From the NCBI RefSeq assembly GCF_028293835.1, contig NZ_JAQGNX010000183.1, forward strand, positions 1 to 64,000: a DNA stretch of 64,000 nucleotides. Reading direction: 5' to 3'. The notes under the pieces are model-generated. The model did no database searches. It was given only the letters and a program-made list of their open reading frames with translations, and had not been told where the DNA came from. The first letter of the stretch is position 1. Each line of letters begins with the position of its first letter. The DNA comes from Pseudomonas sp. (lineage in GTDB: Bacteria > Pseudomonadota > Gammaproteobacteria > Pseudomonadales > Pseudomonadaceae). The position numbers and the translations under genes were made by a program. Shown in pieces: positions 16,882-26,205 of this stretch.

Positions 16882-17940
16882 ATGAACGATCTTAACAACG
16901 ACATCCAGTTGGACACCGCCATGACCACCACCAACATGACCATGATCCAGGCGCTGCGCTCGGCCATGGACGTGATGCTCGAACGCGACAACGACGTGGT
17001 GGTATTCGGTCAGGACGTAGGCTACTTCGGCGGGGTTTTTCGATGTACCGAAGGGCTGCAAAACAAATACGGCACTTCCCGGGTGTTTGACGCGCCGATC
17101 TCCGAAAGCGGGATCGTCGGCGTCGCGGTGGGGATGGGCGCCTACGGTCTGCGACCTGTGGTGGAGATTCAGTTCGCCGATTACGTTTACCCCGCGTCGG
17201 ATCAGATCATTTCCGAAGCCGCACGCTTGCGCTATCGCTCGGCGGGCGAGTTCACTGCCCCCATGACCCTGCGCATGCCCTGCGGTGGCGGAATCTACGG
17301 CGGCCAGACCCACAGCCAGAGCATCGAAGCGATGTTTACCCAGGTCTGTGGTTTGCGCACGGTCATGCCGTCCAATCCCTATGACGCCAAAGGGCTGTTA
17401 ATCGCTTCCATCGAATGCGATGACCCGGTGATCTTTCTTGAACCGAAACGCCTGTACAACGGCCCATTCGACGGTCATCACGACCGTCCGGTGACGCCAT
17501 GGTCGAAACACCCAGCCAGCGCTGTGCCTGACGGTTATTACAAAGTGCCGCTGGACGTGGCGGCGATTGCCCGTCCCGGCAACGACGTTACCGTGCTGAC
17601 GTACGGAACCACGGTGTATGTGTCGCAAGTCGCTGCGGAAGAAACCGGCGTCGACGCCGAAGTCATCGACCTGCGCAGCCTGTGGCCGCTGGACCTGGAA
17701 ACCATCGTCAACTCAGTCAAGAAAACCCGCCGCTGTGTGGTGGTGCATGAAGCCACGCGTACCTGTGGGTTTGGCGCCGAGTTGGTGGCGTTGATTCAAG
17801 AGCATTGCTTCCACTACCTGGAATCACCCATTGAGCGCGTTACTGGTTGGGATACACCGTATCCCCATGCGCAAGAGTGGGCGTATTTCCCTGGTCCCGC
17901 CCGGGTGGGTGCGGCCTTGAAACGGGTTATGGAGGTCTGA
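16882..17940 (+). CDS. bkdA2: Branched-chain 2-keto acid dehydrogenase E1 beta subunit
   Basis: This 352-residue E1 beta subunit pairs with BkdA1 in the alpha2beta2 decarboxylase. Typical blocks are DVVVFGQDVGYFGGVFR, FDAPISESGIVGVAVGMGAY, VEIQFADY and GGGIYGGQTHSQSIEAMFTQ, plus the C-terminal transketolase domain with VVVHEATRTCGFGAE. The frame is open into bkdA1, but the ATG at 16882, right after the bkdA1 stop, matches the Pseudomonas N-terminus (MNDLNND..., TMIQALRSAMDVML). bkdB follows with no gap. Confidence 0.95.
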   Translation: MNDLNNDIQLDTAMTTTNMTMIQALRSAMDVMLERDNDVVVFGQDVGYFGGVFRCTEGLQNKYGTSRVFDAPISESGIVGVAVGMGAYGLRPVVEIQFADYVYPASDQIISEAARLRYRSAGEFTAPMTLRMPCGGGIYGGQTHSQSIEAMFTQVCGLRTVMPSNPYDAKGLLIASIECDDPVIFLEPKRLYNGPFDGHHDRPVTPWSKHPASAVPDGYYKVPLDVAAIARPGNDVTVLTYGTTVYVSQVAAEETGVDAEVIDLRSLWPLDLETIVNSVKKTRRCVVVHEATRTCGFGAELVALIQEHCFHYLESPIERVTGWDTPYPHAQEWAYFPGPARVGAALKRVMEV

Positions 17941-19248
17941 ATGGGCACGCACGTTATTAAAATGCCGGACATTGGTGAAGGCATCGCACAAGTGGAATTG
18001 GTCGAATGGTTCGTCAAAGTTGGCGACCGGGTGATTGAAGATCAGGTGGTGGCCGACGTGATGACCGACAAGGCCACGGTGGATATTCCGTCGCCGGTGT
18101 CTGGCATTGTTATCGCCCTGGGCGGACAGCCCGGCGAAGTCATGGCCGTGGGCAGCGAGCTGATCCGGATTGAAGTGGAGGGCGAGGGCAATCACAGGGA
18201 GTCGGCGGTTGTCGCTAAGCCTGAGCCTCAGCCTGAGCCCGAACCTGCGCAGGCCAGGGCTACCGCGCCCGCTGGTCAGGCGAAGGTCAATGTTGAGGAC
18301 GCACCGAAGCCAGCCGTTGCGCAGGCTAACTCCTCGGTGCAAGCGCATATCCCACGTGAAGCTGACGAACGTCCACTGGCATCCCCAGCCGTGCGCAAAC
18401 GCGCGCTGGATCTGGGTATTGCCTTGCGTTTGGTGCAAGGTCGGGGTCCTGCCGGAAATATCCGCCACGAAGACCTTGACGCCTATATTGAACAGCGCGA
18501 ACACAGCCCGCAATCCGCTCCGGCACCGGCCGCTGCGTACGGCCAGCGCACCGATGAGAAGCAGATCCCGGTCATTGGTTTACGTCGCAAAATTGCCCAG
18601 CGTATGCAGGACGCCACCCAGCGTGCCGCGCATTTCAGCTATGTGGAAGAAATCGACGTCACTGCGCTGGAAGAGTTGCGCGTGCACCTTAACCATAAGT
18701 GGGGCGCCAGTCGCGGCAAGCTGACGCTGCTGCCGTTCCTGGTGCGGGCGATGGTCGTGGCGTTGCGTGACTTCCCGCAGATCAATGCCCGCTACGACGA
18801 CGAGGCACAAATCATTACTCGCCACGGCGCAGTGCATGTCGGCATCGCCACCCAAAGCGACAACGGTTTGATGGTGCCAGTGGTGCGCCACGCTGAAACC
18901 CGCAGCCTGTGGGCCACTGCCGAGGAAATCTCGCGACTGGCCACCGCCGCGCGTACCGGCAAAGCCAGCCGCGATGAAATGTCCGGTTCTACCATCACCC
19001 TGACCAGCCTCGGCGCGTTGGGCGGGATCGTCAGCACGCCAGTGTTGAACCTGCCGGAAGTGGCCATCGTCGGCGTCAATCGCATCGTTGAGCGGCCGAT
19101 GGTGATCAACGGCCAGATCGTCATTCGGAAGATGATGAACCTCTCCAGCTCGTTCGATCACCGGGTGGTCGATGGCATGGACGCGGCGCAATTCATCCAG
19201 GCCATTCGCGGCTTGCTCGAACAATCCGCCACGCTGTTTCTGGAGTGA
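17941..19248 (+). CDS. bkdB: Branched-chain 2-keto acid dehydrogenase E2 (dihydrolipoyl transacylase)
   Basis: This 435-residue E2 core enzyme transfers the branched acyl group from lipoamide to CoA. It has one lipoyl domain (residues 1-80, lipoyl Lys in VMTDKATVDIPSP), an Ala/Pro/Glu-rich linker, a peripheral subunit-binding domain (ASPAVRKRALDLGIALRLV) and a catalytic acyltransferase domain ending with SFDHRVVDGMDAAQFI, whose His and Asp are catalytic. It starts directly after the bkdA2 stop, and the lpdV ATG follows 2 bp after its stop. It belongs to the cytosolic BCKDH complex. Confidence 0.95.
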   Translation: MGTHVIKMPDIGEGIAQVELVEWFVKVGDRVIEDQVVADVMTDKATVDIPSPVSGIVIALGGQPGEVMAVGSELIRIEVEGEGNHRESAVVAKPEPQPEPEPAQARATAPAGQAKVNVEDAPKPAVAQANSSVQAHIPREADERPLASPAVRKRALDLGIALRLVQGRGPAGNIRHEDLDAYIEQREHSPQSAPAPAAAYGQRTDEKQIPVIGLRRKIAQRMQDATQRAAHFSYVEEIDVTALEELRVHLNHKWGASRGKLTLLPFLVRAMVVALRDFPQINARYDDEAQIITRHGAVHVGIATQSDNGLMVPVVRHAETRSLWATAEEISRLATAARTGKASRDEMSGSTITLTSLGALGGIVSTPVLNLPEVAIVGVNRIVERPMVINGQIVIRKMMNLSSSFDHRVVDGMDAAQFIQAIRGLLEQSATLFLE

Positions 19249-19250
19249 GC

Positions 19251-20633
19251 ATGCAGACTTTGAACACTACATTGCTGATCATCGGCGGCGGTCCAGGCGG
19301 TTACGTTGCGGCGATTCGCGCCGGTCAACTGGGCATTCCGACGGTTCTGGTGGAAGGCCAGGCGTTGGGCGGCACCTGTTTGAACGTCGGCTGTATTCCG
19401 TCCAAGGCGTTGATTCATGTTGCCGAGCAGTTTCACCAAACCAATGGCTTCAGCAAACATTCAGCGTTGGGCATCAGCGTGCCATCGGCGACCTTGGACA
19501 TTGCCCAGAGCGTGAACTGGAAGAACGGCATTGTTGACCGCCTGACCACCGGCGTTGCGGCGTTATTGAAGAAAAACAAAGTGCAGGTGATTCACGGCTG
19601 GGCGCGGATTATTGACGGTAAAACCGTTGAAGTGGACGGCCTGCATATTCAGTGTGAACACTTGCTGCTGGCCACGGGTTCGACGTCGGTAAACTTGCCC
19701 ATTCTGCCCTTGGGTGGGCCGATTATTTCATCCACCGAAGCGCTGACGCCGGATTCGATTCCCCAGCATCTGATCGTGGTGGGCGCCGGTTATATCGGTC
19801 TGGAATTAGGCATCGCCTATCGCAAACTAGGTGCCGAAGTCAGTGTGGTCGAAGCCCGTGACCGAATCTTGCCGGCCTACGATCAAGAGCTGACGCAGCC
19901 AATTGCCGACACCTTGAAGCATTTGGGCGTGAAGCTGTACCTGCAACACAACGTTGAAGGCTTTGATTCTGAAACCAAGACCCTGCAGGTGCGTGATCCC
20001 CAAGGCCAGCGCCTGGCCTTGAGCGCTGATCAAGTATTGGTAGCGGTGGGGCGCAAACCCAACAGCCAGGGCTGGAACCTTGAAGCGCTAGCCCTGGACA
20101 TGAACGGCGCGGCGGTGAAAATCGACGAACGCTGCCAGACCAGCATGCGCAATGTCTGGGCCATCGGCGATTTGGCTGGCGAGCCAATGTTGGCCCACCG
20201 AGCCATGGCCCAAGGCGAAATGGTCGCGGAATTGATCGCCGGCAAAGCCCGGGAGTTCGCCCCGGTGGCCATTGCGGCGGTGTGTTTTACCGACCCGGAG
20301 TTAGTGGTGGTCGGCAAAACGCCGGAAGAGGCTCACGTGTTGGGCCTGGATTGTCTGGTCGCGAGTTTCCCCTTCGCGGCCAACGGGCGGGCAATGACCC
20401 TGGAGTCAAAAAGCGGCTTTGTGCGGGTCGTGGCGCGGCGTGATAACCACCTGATTGTGGGATGGCAGGCAGTGGGGGCGGGCGTTTCGGAGTTATCCAC
20501 GGCGTTCGCCCAATCCCTGGAAATGGGCGCGCGCCTGGAAGACATCGCCGGCACCATCCACGCCCACCCGACCTTGGGCGAAGCCGTACACGAAGCTGCA
20601 TTACGAGCGCTGGGCCATGCGCTGCACCTGTGA
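19251..20633 (+). CDS. lpdV: Dihydrolipoamide dehydrogenase of the BCKDH complex (LPD-Val)
   Basis: This 460-residue flavoprotein E3 reoxidises dihydrolipoamide with NAD. It has an FAD-binding GGGPGGYVAA motif near residue 12, a redox disulfide in GGTCLNVGCIPSK, a NAD-binding GAGYIGLELG, a second FAD segment WAIGDLAGEPMLAH, and the C-terminal HAHPTLGEAVHEA with catalytic His-Glu. Length and position fit Pseudomonas lpdV. A GTG at 19245 is in frame, but the ATG at 19251 matches the known N-terminus. It is the last gene of the bkd operon. Confidence 0.95.
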   Translation: MQTLNTTLLIIGGGPGGYVAAIRAGQLGIPTVLVEGQALGGTCLNVGCIPSKALIHVAEQFHQTNGFSKHSALGISVPSATLDIAQSVNWKNGIVDRLTTGVAALLKKNKVQVIHGWARIIDGKTVEVDGLHIQCEHLLLATGSTSVNLPILPLGGPIISSTEALTPDSIPQHLIVVGAGYIGLELGIAYRKLGAEVSVVEARDRILPAYDQELTQPIADTLKHLGVKLYLQHNVEGFDSETKTLQVRDPQGQRLALSADQVLVAVGRKPNSQGWNLEALALDMNGAAVKIDERCQTSMRNVWAIGDLAGEPMLAHRAMAQGEMVAELIAGKAREFAPVAIAAVCFTDPELVVVGKTPEEAHVLGLDCLVASFPFAANGRAMTLESKSGFVRVVARRDNHLIVGWQAVGAGVSELSTAFAQSLEMGARLEDIAGTIHAHPTLGEAVHEAALRALGHALHL

Positions 20634-20658
20634 GATAGCGTCAATCTGCGCCGCCCAT

Positions 20659-20678
20659 TTCCCGAATGAATTCGGGAA
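20659..20678. terminator. Perfect hairpin between lpdV and the convergent LysR gene
   Basis: TTCCCGAAT and ATTCGGGAA form a perfect 9-bp inverted repeat with a 2-bp centre, 25 bp after lpdV and 16 bp from the convergent LysR stop. There is no long T-run on either side, so it is a candidate bidirectional terminator only. Confidence 0.45.
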
Positions 20679-20694
20679 GGGCACGTTGCGGTCT

Positions 20695-21567
20695 TTAGAA
20701 TCCACCCCTCAACCCCTGGCTCCCGCGAATCAAATCATAAGCTTTGCGTGCCAGTGGGTTTACCGTGTTGGGTCTGATCCACAGGTGGTAGGTAACATCT
20801 GGCAAGCGTGGCAGGCCGTCGTTTTCACCCAGTACGCGCATGTCCGGACCGAGCATCTCCATGCTGCGCGGGGTTACGCCGAGGCCCGCACGGGTGGCGG
20901 CCTTGATGCCAATCAAATTGGACGCCAGGTAAGCCTGTCGCCACGGAATATTTGCGCGCTCCAGCGCCTCCAACGCATAGCGTCGATAGATACTCGGCTC
21001 ATCCACCAAAATCAGCGGCAGCGGTTCGCCGGGTACATGAATGTACTGCGCCGAACAAATCCACCACACCGGCGAGGTGCGCAGGGCGAAGCCTTCGAGG
21101 CTGGGGTCTTCACGGGTGGAGATCACCATGTCCACCTTGCCACGGTGCAAATCCTCCATTAGAAACGGGCTGCGGCCGACGTCGATTTCCAACCGCAAAC
21201 GCGGCGCTGAGCGGGCGATGTGGCTGAGGATCGGCGGCAAAATGGTGTCGGCGATGTCATGAGGCGAACCGATGCGCAGCACGCCGCTGAGGCTGCTTTC
21301 ACGCAGCGAGCTGAGGGCTTCGTCGTTCAGCGAGAGCATCTGCCGTGCGTGCCGAACCAGTTGCAGGCCCGCTTCAGTGAGCTGCTTATGGCGCCCTTGC
21401 TTACGAAACAATGTCACGCCGACTTGCTGCTCCAGGCGTTGCATGTGTTGCGTCACTGAAGATTGGGTACGTGCCAGGTGCACGCCTGCTTCGGCGAAAC
21501 TGTGGTGATCCACCACGGCAATAAACGTGCGCAGTAAGTCCAGGTCAAGGGTCAAAAGGTCGGGCAT
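20695..21567 (-). CDS. LysR-family regulator divergent from the organosulfur operon
   Basis: This 290-residue LysR protein has an HTH in residues 8-65 (HHSFAEAGVHLARTQSSVTQ, then LFRKQGRHKQLTEAG) and a C-terminal effector domain (GVLRIGSPHDIADTILPPIL). Its start is 250 bp from the first binding-protein gene, on the opposite strand, so it very probably controls the 21818-32663 operon. The gap is AT-rich (e.g. TTATAACAATATTAGATAT near 21717-21735) and suits LysR sites. It is convergent with lpdV. The inducer is unknown, perhaps the sulfur compound imported. Confidence 0.9.
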   Translation of the reverse strand: MPDLLTLDLDLLRTFIAVVDHHSFAEAGVHLARTQSSVTQHMQRLEQQVGVTLFRKQGRHKQLTEAGLQLVRHARQMLSLNDEALSSLRESSLSGVLRIGSPHDIADTILPPILSHIARSAPRLRLEIDVGRSPFLMEDLHRGKVDMVISTREDPSLEGFALRTSPVWWICSAQYIHVPGEPLPLILVDEPSIYRRYALEALERANIPWRQAYLASNLIGIKAATRAGLGVTPRSMEMLGPDMRVLGENDGLPRLPDVTYHLWIRPNTVNPLARKAYDLIRGSQGLRGGF

Positions 21568-21817
21568 GAGGGTTCGTCGAGGCTGAATTCATATCAAAAG
21601 GCATGACTAATACATTACGTATTTTTATGTATCCGTGTAGCGGTTTTTTAATATTCGGCCGGCAAGCCCCGGAAACAAGGGATATAACACTTTTGATTTC
21701 CCACCGTATCCAGAAAGTTATAACAATATTAGATATTTGAATTTCCGTTATGCCATGGCTATCCCTAGCATGCCCCCCAACAGGTCGGGAAATGCCGATC
21801 CTCATCAGGGGAAATCC

Positions 21818-22660
21818 ATGCCGTATCAGCACCCGCGCCTTCGCCGATTGTTACCCGTCATGCTCGGCGCCGTTTTGACAATCGCGGGCATGGGCATCGC
21901 ACAGGCTGATGCCACCCTGGATAAGATCCAGCAACGTCATCGTCTGGTGGTCGGCGTGTTGTTGTCGGGCGGGCCGTTCGGCTCCATCGATCCTTCCACC
22001 CAAGCGCCCAAAGGGATGAACGTCGATTTGGCCAACGACATTGGCCGGCAATTATCGGCTGAGGTCGAATTGGTTTCGGTGCTGCCAGCCAACCGCGTGC
22101 AGTTCTTGCAGCAAGGCAAGGTCGATCTGTTGATTGCCAATATGGAATGGACCCCCGAACGCGAACAGATTCTGGGCTTTGTGCCAACGCCGTTCTACCG
22201 GGTGGGCGGCACCGCCGCCGTGGCCAAAGACAGCAAAATCACGCGCTGGGAAGACCTCAAGGGCCAGCCGGTCTGTACCTCACAAGGCAGCAGTTACGTG
22301 AAGCCGCTGAGCGAATTTGGCGCTGATATTAAAGCCTTCAAAAGCTCCTCCGAATCGCTGCTGGCCTTGCGCGGCAACAACTGTGTCGCGGCGGTGCACG
22401 ACGCCACGCTGATCAATCCATTGTTGGCCGACAGCGCTGAATGGGCGAACTACCGCGCCATTACCCCGGAATTGAACCCTGCACCGTCAGTGATCTGGAC
22501 CCGTCGCGGCGAGACCGACACCCAGGCGCGGCTCGACACCATCGTTAAAGAATGGCACCGCAGCGGCTGGCTGATTCAGGCCGAGCAACGCAACCACATC
22601 AGCCCGGTCTCACCGGCATTGCGCGAGCTACAGAAGCAATTCCAAAGCGCCGGCGCTTGA
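21818..22660 (+). CDS. Amino-acid ABC transporter solute-binding protein (copy 1)
   Basis: This 280-residue periplasmic protein has a signal peptide in residues 1-30 (ending GIAQA, mature start DATLDKI) and an SBP_bac_3 domain. Typical blocks are VVGVLLSGGPFG, NRVQFLQQGKVDLLIANM and WEDLKGQPVCTSQGSSY. Cys153 and Cys189 are conserved in the neighbouring paralog and could form a disulfide. The ATG at 21818 has AGGGGAAA upstream; the frame extends earlier but lacks this. It starts a 12-gene region with permeases and ATPase further down. A polar amino acid or thio-amino acid is the likely ligand. Confidence 0.9.
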   Translation: MPYQHPRLRRLLPVMLGAVLTIAGMGIAQADATLDKIQQRHRLVVGVLLSGGPFGSIDPSTQAPKGMNVDLANDIGRQLSAEVELVSVLPANRVQFLQQGKVDLLIANMEWTPEREQILGFVPTPFYRVGGTAAVAKDSKITRWEDLKGQPVCTSQGSSYVKPLSEFGADIKAFKSSSESLLALRGNNCVAAVHDATLINPLLADSAEWANYRAITPELNPAPSVIWTRRGETDTQARLDTIVKEWHRSGWLIQAEQRNHISPVSPALRELQKQFQSAGA

Positions 22661-22721
22661 TCTTTCCACCACCATTTTTCGCTCGCTGACATGACCTCAA
22701 GGTCGTTCAAGGTAGTCGCTC

Positions 22722-23558
22722 ATGAATTCGTTGTTTCCCGGCAAAACCCTGTTGGCGCTGCTGCTGACCTTGAGCGCCGGACTGGCCCAGGCCGATGCCA
22801 CGCTGGACAAGATTCAGCAGCGGCACAAAGTAAGCATCGGCGTGATCCTCAGCGGGCCGCCGTTCGGCACCATTGACCCCAAGACCCGTGAGCAACTGGG
22901 GTACAACGTCGAGCTGGCCAAAGGCATCGCGCAACGCCTGGGCGTGGAAGTAGAAACGGTCTCGGTGCTGGCGCCCAATCGCGTGCAATTCCTGCAACAG
23001 GGCAAGGTCGACCTGCTGGTCGCCAACATGCAGTTCACGCAAGAGCGCAGCCAGATTCTCGATTATGTCCCGACCCCCTATGAGCAAGTGGGCGGCACGG
23101 CCTTGATGAACAAAAACTCCGGCATCACTCGCTGGGAGGACCTGAAAGGCAAGCCGGTGTGCGTGTCCCAGGGCAGCAACTTTATCAAGCCGCTGCAAGA
23201 GACCTATGGCGCAGAAATCAAGGCGTTCAAAAGCCAATCCGAATCACTGCTGTCGTTGCGCGGCAATGGCTGCGTAGCGGCAGTCCACGTCAGCCCAACC
23301 ATGCATGCGCTGTTGAGCGATGCAGAATGGGCTGATTACAACACTCCTCTAAGCGATCTGATCCCTTCGGATTCGGTGATATGGGTGCGCAAGGGCGAGC
23401 ACGATATCCAGGCGAAACTGGACGCCATCGTCCGCGATTGGCACCGCAGTGGCTGGCTGATGGAACTCGGCGAACGCACGGGCATGCCACCGTCACAAGC
23501 GCTGCGGGATTTGCATGAAAAATACCGCAACGCCGCGCCACTGGAGGCCACCCGATGA
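22722..23558 (+). CDS. Amino-acid ABC transporter solute-binding protein (copy 2)
   Basis: This 278-residue paralog of the preceding protein has a signal peptide ending LAQA at residue 24 and the same mature start DATLDKIQQRH. Shared blocks include NRVQFLQQGKVDLL, ITRWEDLKG and WHRSGWL. Cys147 and Cys184 match the pair in copy 1. The ligand-pocket regions differ (ANMQFTQERS against ANMEWTPERE), hinting at two related ligands served by one permease. Its stop overlaps the next start (ATGA), coupling it to the FAD dehydrogenase. Confidence 0.9.
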   Translation: MNSLFPGKTLLALLLTLSAGLAQADATLDKIQQRHKVSIGVILSGPPFGTIDPKTREQLGYNVELAKGIAQRLGVEVETVSVLAPNRVQFLQQGKVDLLVANMQFTQERSQILDYVPTPYEQVGGTALMNKNSGITRWEDLKGKPVCVSQGSNFIKPLQETYGAEIKAFKSQSESLLSLRGNGCVAAVHVSPTMHALLSDAEWADYNTPLSDLIPSDSVIWVRKGEHDIQAKLDAIVRDWHRSGWLMELGERTGMPPSQALRDLHEKYRNAAPLEATR

Positions 23559-24988
23559 GCGAGCTGTTTGCAGGGCTGCAGCAATTACTCGGCGCCAGCC
23601 ATGTGCAGAGTTGCGAACAGGCGGCTCCGTACCTGACCGATAAACAGGGCCATTATGTCGGTGCGGTGCTCGCTGCCGTGCACCCGGCCAATACTCAAGA
23701 AGTCGCCGCCGTGGTTCGTTTATGCGTGCAGCACAACGCACCCATTGTCGTGCAAGGCGGCAATACCGGGTTGATGGGCGCTGCGACGCCGGACGCCAGC
23801 GGTACGGCGGTTTTACTGTTGCTCGACCGCATGAACAGAGTGCGTGAGGTCGATACCGACAACGACACGCTGACGGTTGAAGCCGGCTGCATTTTGCAGA
23901 GCGTGCAAGACGTGGCGCGTAATGCGGGCCGGCTATTTCCCTTGAGCCTGGGTGCTGAAGGCAGTTGCACCTTGGGCGGTAACCTGGGGACCAATGCCGG
24001 CGGCACGGCGGTGTTGCGTTATGGCAACACGCGAGAACTGACCCTGGGCCTGGAAGTGGTAACGGCCCAGGGCGAAATATGGAATGGCTTGCGCGGGTTA
24101 CGCAAAGACAACACCGGTTACGACCTGCGTGACCTGTTTATTGGCAGCGAAGGCACGCTGGGGATTATTACCGCAGCGACCTTGAAACTGTTCCCGCTGC
24201 CCAAGGCCCAGGCCACGGCGCTGCTGGCGTTTGAGTCGCTGGGGCAAGCGGTGGAATTTCTGTCCCACGCGCGGGCCGGTTTTGGTGCCAGCCTGACCGC
24301 CTTCGAACTGCTCACCGCCGATTGCCTGGCCTTGCTGCGTGAGCACTTTCCCCAGGGGCCACAACCCTTTATCAAGGCCACGCAGCCATGGTTTGCACTA
24401 CTGGAACTGTCGGATAACCACAGTGACAGTCATGCCCGCGACGCTTTCGAAACCGTGCTTGGCGAGGCATTCGACGCCGAATTGCTGGCCGATGCCTTGA
24501 TCGCCGACAGCCTGGCCCAGAGCGAAGCGCTGTGGCAGTTGCGCGAGAACATGAGCGAGGCGCAAAAACGCGCCGGGCGCAACATGAAGCACGACATCTC
24601 GGTGCCTATTTCCCGGGTAGCGGAGTTCGTCGAGCACACCGACGCGCTGTTACAAGCGCACTTTCCCGGTGTGCGGCATTACACCTTCGGCCATCTGGGC
24701 GACGGCAATTTGCACTACAACGTCGCGCATCCCATTGGCTCGACGGTGGAGGCGCACATGGCCCACTACGAAGCGCTAAGCCTGTTGGTCCACGACAGCG
24801 CCCATGCCCACGGCGGCTCGATCAGCGCCGAGCACGGCATAGGCCAACGCAAACTGGCGATGCTGCCGCGTTACAAAAGCGCGGTGGAACTGGACCTGAT
24901 GCAACGCATCAAGCAGGCGCTTGATCCACGCGGGCTGCTGAATCCGGGCAAAGTCTTGTTGTCGCAAAACGTGAAAGGAAACGCCTAA
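23555..24988 (+). CDS. FAD-binding oxidoreductase, GlcD/D-2-hydroxyacid dehydrogenase type
   Basis: This 477-residue flavoprotein of the vanillyl-alcohol-oxidase/GlcD family has an FAD_binding_4 domain, with VVQGGNTGLMGAATPD near residue 67 and GTNAGGTAVLRYGNTRE near 147. Its FAD-oxidase C domain carries GHLGDGNLHYNV and ends with EHGIGQRKLAML. Relatives oxidise D-2-hydroxy acids (glycolate, D-lactate, D-2-hydroxyglutarate) to 2-keto acids. It lies between a binding protein and an aminotransferase, overlapping both, so it may supply or drain a keto acid of the imported compound. The exact substrate is unknown. Confidence 0.88.
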   Translation: MSELFAGLQQLLGASHVQSCEQAAPYLTDKQGHYVGAVLAAVHPANTQEVAAVVRLCVQHNAPIVVQGGNTGLMGAATPDASGTAVLLLLDRMNRVREVDTDNDTLTVEAGCILQSVQDVARNAGRLFPLSLGAEGSCTLGGNLGTNAGGTAVLRYGNTRELTLGLEVVTAQGEIWNGLRGLRKDNTGYDLRDLFIGSEGTLGIITAATLKLFPLPKAQATALLAFESLGQAVEFLSHARAGFGASLTAFELLTADCLALLREHFPQGPQPFIKATQPWFALLELSDNHSDSHARDAFETVLGEAFDAELLADALIADSLAQSEALWQLRENMSEAQKRAGRNMKHDISVPISRVAEFVEHTDALLQAHFPGVRHYTFGHLGDGNLHYNVAHPIGSTVEAHMAHYEALSLLVHDSAHAHGGSISAEHGIGQRKLAMLPRYKSAVELDLMQRIKQALDPRGLLNPGKVLLSQNVKGNA

Positions 24989-26205
24989 TGAGCCTTCGTC
25001 TGTCCAAACGTGTGCAGCGTGTTTCACTGTCCGCCAACGCTGCCGCCAAATCCGGCGTGACCGCGTTGCGAGAAGCCGGCCGGGACATCCTTGACCTGAC
25101 CACCGGCGAACCGGATTTCGACACCCCGGAACACATCAAGCAGGCGGCCTACGCAGCCATTGCCGCTGGCGCGACCAAATACACACCGACCCCGGGTGTG
25201 CGGGCCTTACGCGAAGCGGTGCAACGCAAACTCCAACGCGAGAATCATCTGGAGTATTCGCTGCCTTCCATCGTGATTGCCAACGGCGCCAAGCAGATCA
25301 TCTTCAACGCCTTCGCCGCGACCCTCGATGACGGCGATGAAGTGCTGGTGCCGGTGCCCTATTGGCCGTCGTTTCCGGACAGCGTGCGCTTCAACGGCGG
25401 TGAACCGGTGTTCATCGAATGCGGCCTGGAGCAGGGCTGCAAACTGCTTCCGTCGCAGCTTGAAGCACAGATCACTTCCCGCACCCGTTGGCTGATTCTT
25501 AACGGCCCTGGCAACCCCAGCGGGGCGGTCTACAGCGAGGCCGAACTGGCGGCGTTGGCCGATGTATTGCGGCGCCATCCCCAGGTGCTGATCCTGCTGG
25601 ACGAGTTGTATGAACACATTCGCTTTGACGACCGTTCCCCGTTGAGTCTGCTTAACGTTGCGCCTGATTTGCAGCCTCGCTGCCTGCTGGTGGGAGGCGT
25701 GTCGAAAACCTACGCCATGACCGGTTGGCGCATCGGCTTTGGCGCCGGTCCAGAGGGCCTGACCACAGCCATGGCCGTGGTCCAGTCGCAATCCACCTCG
25801 GGCGCTTCCTCGGTGGGGCAGGCGGCGGCATTAGCTGCGTTCAACGGCGGGCTGGCTTTTCTGCCGGAACAGGTCGCGGCCTATCACCAGCGGCGCGATC
25901 TGCTGGTCTCGGCCTTGAGCCCGGTGGAAGGCCTTGAAGTGCTGCAGCCAGAAGGGGGTTTTTTCGTCTTTGTACGCTGCGGCGGATTATTGGGTCGTTA
26001 CCGTGAAGACGGTCGTCGCCTGAACGACGACGCGGACGTGGTCGCTTACCTGTTGGACGAAGGCGTCGCCGGTGTTGCGGGCAGTGCTTACGGCCTGTCG
26101 CCGTGGTTTCGCTTGTCAATTGCCACCGCCACCAGCGGCGTCATCGAAGCCGGCCGGCGCATTGCCGATGCCTGCGCGCGGCTGCGGGTCGAGGCTGATC
26201 TATGA
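24988..26205 (+). CDS. Class I/II PLP-dependent aminotransferase
   Basis: This 405-residue fold-type I aminotransferase resembles AspC/AAT-1b enzymes. It has LDLTTGEPDFDTP, NGPGNPSGAVYS (Asn for PLP), LDELYEHI (Asp and Tyr), the Schiff-base Lys240 in GGVSKTYAMTGWRIGFG, and PWFRLSIA with the substrate-carboxylate Arg. Its start overlaps the previous stop (TAATG), and its own stop overlaps the permease start. Within this operon it probably interconverts a sulfur-containing amino acid and its keto acid; this is inferred from neighbours only. Confidence 0.9.
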   Translation: MSLRLSKRVQRVSLSANAAAKSGVTALREAGRDILDLTTGEPDFDTPEHIKQAAYAAIAAGATKYTPTPGVRALREAVQRKLQRENHLEYSLPSIVIANGAKQIIFNAFAATLDDGDEVLVPVPYWPSFPDSVRFNGGEPVFIECGLEQGCKLLPSQLEAQITSRTRWLILNGPGNPSGAVYSEAELAALADVLRRHPQVLILLDELYEHIRFDDRSPLSLLNVAPDLQPRCLLVGGVSKTYAMTGWRIGFGAGPEGLTTAMAVVQSQSTSGASSVGQAAALAAFNGGLAFLPEQVAAYHQRRDLLVSALSPVEGLEVLQPEGGFFVFVRCGGLLGRYREDGRRLNDDADVVAYLLDEGVAGVAGSAYGLSPWFRLSIATATSGVIEAGRRIADACARLRVEADL

